Positions 4,080-6,635 of a stretch of DNA of 6,635 nucleotides are shown piece after piece. This stretch comes from an uncultured Eubacteriales bacterium (GTDB lineage: Bacteria; Bacillota; Clostridia; Oscillospirales; Oscillospiraceae): contig USMI01000108.1 in assembly GCA_900555735.1 (NCBI GenBank), forward strand, positions 1 through 6,635, given 5' to 3'. A program made the translations under genes and the position numbers. The notes under the pieces are model-generated. The model worked only from the letters and a program-made list of their open reading frames with translations. It did no database searches and was not told where the DNA came from. Numbering within the stretch: position 1 is the stretch's first letter; each line of letters opens with the position of its first letter.

Positions 4080-6534
4080 ATGGGTAGTATCCTCATGTAT
4101 CCTCATCCTTGCGGTGATCGCCCTGCGGTATCTGCTGCGGGGCAGGATCAGCCTGCGGCTGCAATACGCCCTGTGGCTGCTGGTGCTGGCGCGGCTGCTG
4201 ATCCCCGTCAGCTTCGGCAGTACGGACATCAGCGTCATGTCGGTGGTGGAAAAGGCCCCAGCGGTACAGGCGGTGGAAAGCGTCCGGGAGGTGGATACCA
4301 TCTGGCAGGCGCATGACGGTTCGGTGGAGGGCTATCCCGCCGGGCCGCTGATGCCGGACACGCCGGTAACGGTGGCGCCCAGCGTCACAAACGACCAGTT
4401 CAGCCGTATGGAGAGCGCCCTGACCCTGCGCAAGCTCCTGCTGCCCATATGGTGGTGCGGCGCGGCGGTGACGCTGCTGGTGTTCCTGAGCGCCAATCTC
4501 CGCTTTGCCGGAAGGCTACGGAAGAGCCGCCGCCCCTTGGCGGTGGAGGGCGCGGCGCTGGCCGTCTATGTGGCGGAGGAGCGGGCGGTGCCATGCCTGT
4601 TCGGCCTGTTCCGGCCCGCCATCTATGTGACGCAGGCCGCGGCGGACGATCCGGAGCTGCTGCGACACACGGTGGCCCACGAGACCACCCATTTCCGGCA
4701 GGGCGACCATGTGTGGGCCCTGCTGCGGACGGTGTGTCTGGCGCTGCACTGGTGGAACCCGCTGGTGTGGTGGGCGGCGAAGCTGTCCCGTCAGGATGGG
4801 GAGCTGGCCTGTGACGAGGCCACCATCCGCGCATTGGGTGAGAGCGAGCGGGCCGCCTATGGCCGCACGCTGATCCGTATGGCCTGCGGCCCCGGCGCCT
4901 ATGTGCTGCTGACGGCCACCACCATGGACGGCGGCAAGACCAGCCTTCATGAGCGGATCGTCCTGCTGGCGAAGAAGCCCCGCACGGCGGTGGCCGCCGC
5001 CATTGTGGTGGTGCTGGCCGCGGCGCTGTGCATCGCCTGCACCTTCACGGGAGCGAAGAAGGACGGAGCGGCGGGCGATATGGGCTCCATTGCCACGATG
5101 ATGGCGGAGCTGACGGTGGATGATGTCGCCGACTGGGATGTGACGGAGTATCTCGATATTACGCTGGGGCGGCTGGTGACGGCCATGAACGGTGCCGCCG
5201 CCCATGAGATCACGGCGGAAGAAGCGCAGAAGGCGGAGCGGGACAGCTCCGCGGAAACGCGCTATCTGATGCTTGTCAACGTGGAAAAAGGCCATGACCT
5301 GTTACTGTCCTGCGGAGATACGGCGGATATCGTGCATGTGACAGATATGTCAGCAGCTCTGTCGTCGGCTTATGATCCGGAAGCGCAGCGTACCGCTTAT
5401 TTCCGGGATCATACACTTTATGAGCTGGTGAGAAAAAGCCAGAAGAGCTACGTTACGACTAAGGGGCGGATGGAATCAATCCAGCCGGAGGATCTGGAAG
5501 AGATCAGCCCGTACACATACCCGCTGGTGACGGCGCAGCAGGTGATCGACGCGCTGCACGGCGCGGCCGCCAAGCAGATCACGGAGGGAGAGGCCGCAGC
5601 TGCCGGATATCCTGTGGGCGACTTGGCCCTGTGGCGGCTGGAGACCTACCTCGGCGCGCTTAAGATGGGGTGCAATTTGCAGGAGAACATCGTCTGTGTG
5701 GAGTTCGACGGGGATGACAAGGGGTATTTCCGGGATAAGACCCTCTATGACCTTGTGCGCCACAGCCGGGACTATGACGAGTTCATCGATCAGGCATCCT
5801 ATGAGGAGTTCAAGCCCCAGATCGATGCGGTGATGCAGCAGACGCTGGATAATTACGCCACCAATCCCGGCAAATTTACCGCCTATCAGCTGACCCGCTT
5901 TACCAAGGTGTGGCAGTATGCCACCGGAGACGGCAACCGGGCGGATGTGTACCGGTTCGACTACGCTCTTATGCCCGAAAAGCCGTTGGAGATCGGTTGG
6001 GCGGGCGGTGCGTATCTGGACAGTCAGATGCGGATGCAGGGCTTTTCCGACTGCGGCAATGTGGTGGCCCGGTACCGGGGCGATACCCTGCTGGGGCTGG
6101 TATTCATGGGAAATGACAACAGCTATGTGCCGCCCTTTGACGAGGACTGGGACTGGGCCAACGGTATGCTGGCCGCCATGGAGCAGGCCGCCTCCGCCCC
6201 CACGCTGACCACCGAAACGTTTTCCATTCAGGGGCTGAAGGTGGAGGTGAGCAATGTGTGCCTGACCAAAAAGGGCACCGTGCGGGAGGATGAGTCTCAG
6301 GTCTTTGAAAACGACGTTTTCGTGGTCTATCCCGGCGCGGTGCTGACAGTGCTGGAGGCGCCGACCTTCCGGGATACCGACGGTGTGGAGCATGGAGATT
6401 TCGTTTACTATTCCCACGGCGGCGCCCAGCAGCTGGAGCTGTGGCCCGGCATGACGGTGGAGGTCGAAGATCGCTCCGCCATTGTGAATGATAGCTTCAG
6501 CTGGTTGGTTTTACAGATGTACAGCGGTATGTAA
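4072..6534 (+). CDS. BlaR1-family M56 membrane metalloprotease with a non-penicillin-binding outer domain
   Basis: This 820-residue sensor-protease is the expected partner of the BlaI-type repressor. Hydrophobic helices lie at about 5-22, 28-47, 122-145 and 306-326. The cytoplasmic zinc protease domain between the last two carries HETTH (203-207; the HExxH motif), HWWNPLVWW (226-234) and DGELACDE (242-249), with Glu244 the likely third zinc ligand. This matches canonical BlaR1 topology. The roughly 490 residues after the last helix should be extracellular. They contain two related segments (about 360-456 and 484-565), then an unrecognised domain (about 577-703, many aromatics) and a beta-rich end (about 712-805). 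I see no SxxK in residues 330-820 and no KTG, so this is not the class D beta-lactamase-like sensor of true BlaR1. Canonical BlaR1 is nearer 590 residues. Start ATG overlaps the repressor end and has GGAGGA (4061-4066) 5 nt upstream. The ligand is unknown. Confidence 0.88.
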   Translation: MIEWVVSSCILILAVIALRYLLRGRISLRLQYALWLLVLARLLIPVSFGSTDISVMSVVEKAPAVQAVESVREVDTIWQAHDGSVEGYPAGPLMPDTPVTVAPSVTNDQFSRMESALTLRKLLLPIWWCGAAVTLLVFLSANLRFAGRLRKSRRPLAVEGAALAVYVAEERAVPCLFGLFRPAIYVTQAAADDPELLRHTVAHETTHFRQGDHVWALLRTVCLALHWWNPLVWWAAKLSRQDGELACDEATIRALGESERAAYGRTLIRMACGPGAYVLLTATTMDGGKTSLHERIVLLAKKPRTAVAAAIVVVLAAALCIACTFTGAKKDGAAGDMGSIATMMAELTVDDVADWDVTEYLDITLGRLVTAMNGAAAHEITAEEAQKAERDSSAETRYLMLVNVEKGHDLLLSCGDTADIVHVTDMSAALSSAYDPEAQRTAYFRDHTLYELVRKSQKSYVTTKGRMESIQPEDLEEISPYTYPLVTAQQVIDALHGAAAKQITEGEAAAAGYPVGDLALWRLETYLGALKMGCNLQENIVCVEFDGDDKGYFRDKTLYDLVRHSRDYDEFIDQASYEEFKPQIDAVMQQTLDNYATNPGKFTAYQLTRFTKVWQYATGDGNRADVYRFDYALMPEKPLEIGWAGGAYLDSQMRMQGFSDCGNVVARYRGDTLLGLVFMGNDNSYVPPFDEDWDWANGMLAAMEQAASAPTLTTETFSIQGLKVEVSNVCLTKKGTVREDESQVFENDVFVVYPGAVLTVLEAPTFRDTDGVEHGDFVYYSHGGAQQLELWPGMTVEVEDRSAIVNDSFSWLVLQMYSGM
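5149..5766 (+). repeat. Internal duplication in the sensor domain of the M56 protease
   Basis: Two segments of the encoded protein align: residues about 360-456 and 484-565. LVTAMNGAAAHEITAEEA (368-385) matches VIDALHGAAAKQITEGEA (491-508), and YFRDHTLYELVRKS (443-456) matches YFRDKTLYDLVRHS (552-565). The offset falls from 123 residues at the first motif to 109 at the second, so the first copy has about 14 extra residues between them. The DNA of the two copies has diverged, so this is an old duplication or two independent copies of one domain. Confidence 0.8.
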
Positions 6535-6543
6535 GCAAAAAAA

Positions 6544-6571
6544 AGACCGGTCAACCGACCGGTCTCTTTTT
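6544..6571. terminator. Bidirectional intrinsic terminator after the BlaI/M56 operon
   Basis: A perfect 9-bp stem AGACCGGTC (6544-6552) with GACCGGTCT (6557-6565) encloses an AACC loop and is followed by CTTTTT. The preceding A run (6537-6544) gives a T tract on the other strand. The last T's overlap the stop codon of the convergent minus-strand gene, so the hairpin can serve both transcripts. Confidence 0.9.
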
Positions 6572-6635
6572 ATGCCTTTTTCACCTTGGCGTCGAAGCCG
6601 TCCTGCCAGTGGGAGAAGCGGAAGTACAGGAAATA
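6570..6635 (-). CDS. C-terminal fragment of an unidentified convergent gene
   Basis: On the minus strand an open frame enters from the right edge and ends at TAA (6572-6570). It gives 21 residues, YFLYFRFSHWQDGFDAKVKK followed by a final Ala. The aromatic-rich start followed by a short basic tail would fit the end of many protein types, and I cannot identify it. The stop falls directly at the bidirectional terminator, which is the main reason to believe it is real. Confidence 0.5.
   Translation of the reverse strand, partial: YFLYFRFSHWQDGFDAKVKKA

Noticed and set aside
5032..5043. Cys320/Cys323 at the end of the fourth helix of the protease, resembling a lipobox
   Set aside because: The residues LCIAC do not give the usual L-[AS]-[GA]-C spacing and the site follows an internal membrane helix rather than an N-terminal signal peptide.
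5476..6417. A 313-residue minus-strand open frame opposite the protease sensor domain
   Set aside because: It is antisense to a continuous protein with repeated motifs, has no convincing ribosome binding site and shows the same His/Gln/Gly-rich shadow composition.

Overview
The window is GC-rich with AT-rich intergenic gaps, strong GGAGG-type ribosome binding sites and near-consensus sigma-A promoters. Its proteins look like those of high-GC Clostridia, most likely an Oscillospiraceae-type gut Firmicute. That assignment is inference from protein style and gene content; no rRNA or other marker is present.

Layout, left to right. (1) Bases 1-129 hold the last 42 codons of an unidentified plus-strand gene. 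(2) It converges on cca (minus strand), a CCA-adding tRNA nucleotidyltransferase with an HD domain; a 13-bp hairpin between them can terminate both. (3) About 140 bp between cca and murC carries two near-consensus sigma-A promoters pointing apart that share one palindromic -10 box. (4) Rightward lies a tight two-gene unit: murC (UDP-N-acetylmuramate--L-alanine ligase) and, 3 nt later, a YbaK/ProXp-ala-type aminoacyl-tRNA editing protein, closed by a strong intrinsic terminator. (5) An extended -10 promoter with TACA/TGTA dyad elements then drives a BlaI-family repressor overlapping by 8 nt an M56 (BlaR1-family) membrane metalloprotease. That unit ends at a third hairpin, beyond which the last 21 codons of a convergent minus-strand gene run off the window.

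How the parts work together. cca, murC and the editing protein are housekeeping functions (tRNA 3'-end maturation, peptidoglycan precursor synthesis, tRNA proofreading). The BlaI/M56 pair is a self-contained signalling module: the protease is expected to sense something outside the membrane and inactivate the repressor that controls their shared promoter. No beta-lactamase or other resistance gene is in view. The protease does not carry a penicillin-binding sensor. Its roughly 490-residue outer region lacks any SxxK motif and contains an internal duplication plus two further segments I do not recognise. This sensor, and an exact second copy of the putative operator core at the 3' end of the protease gene, are the most unusual things here.
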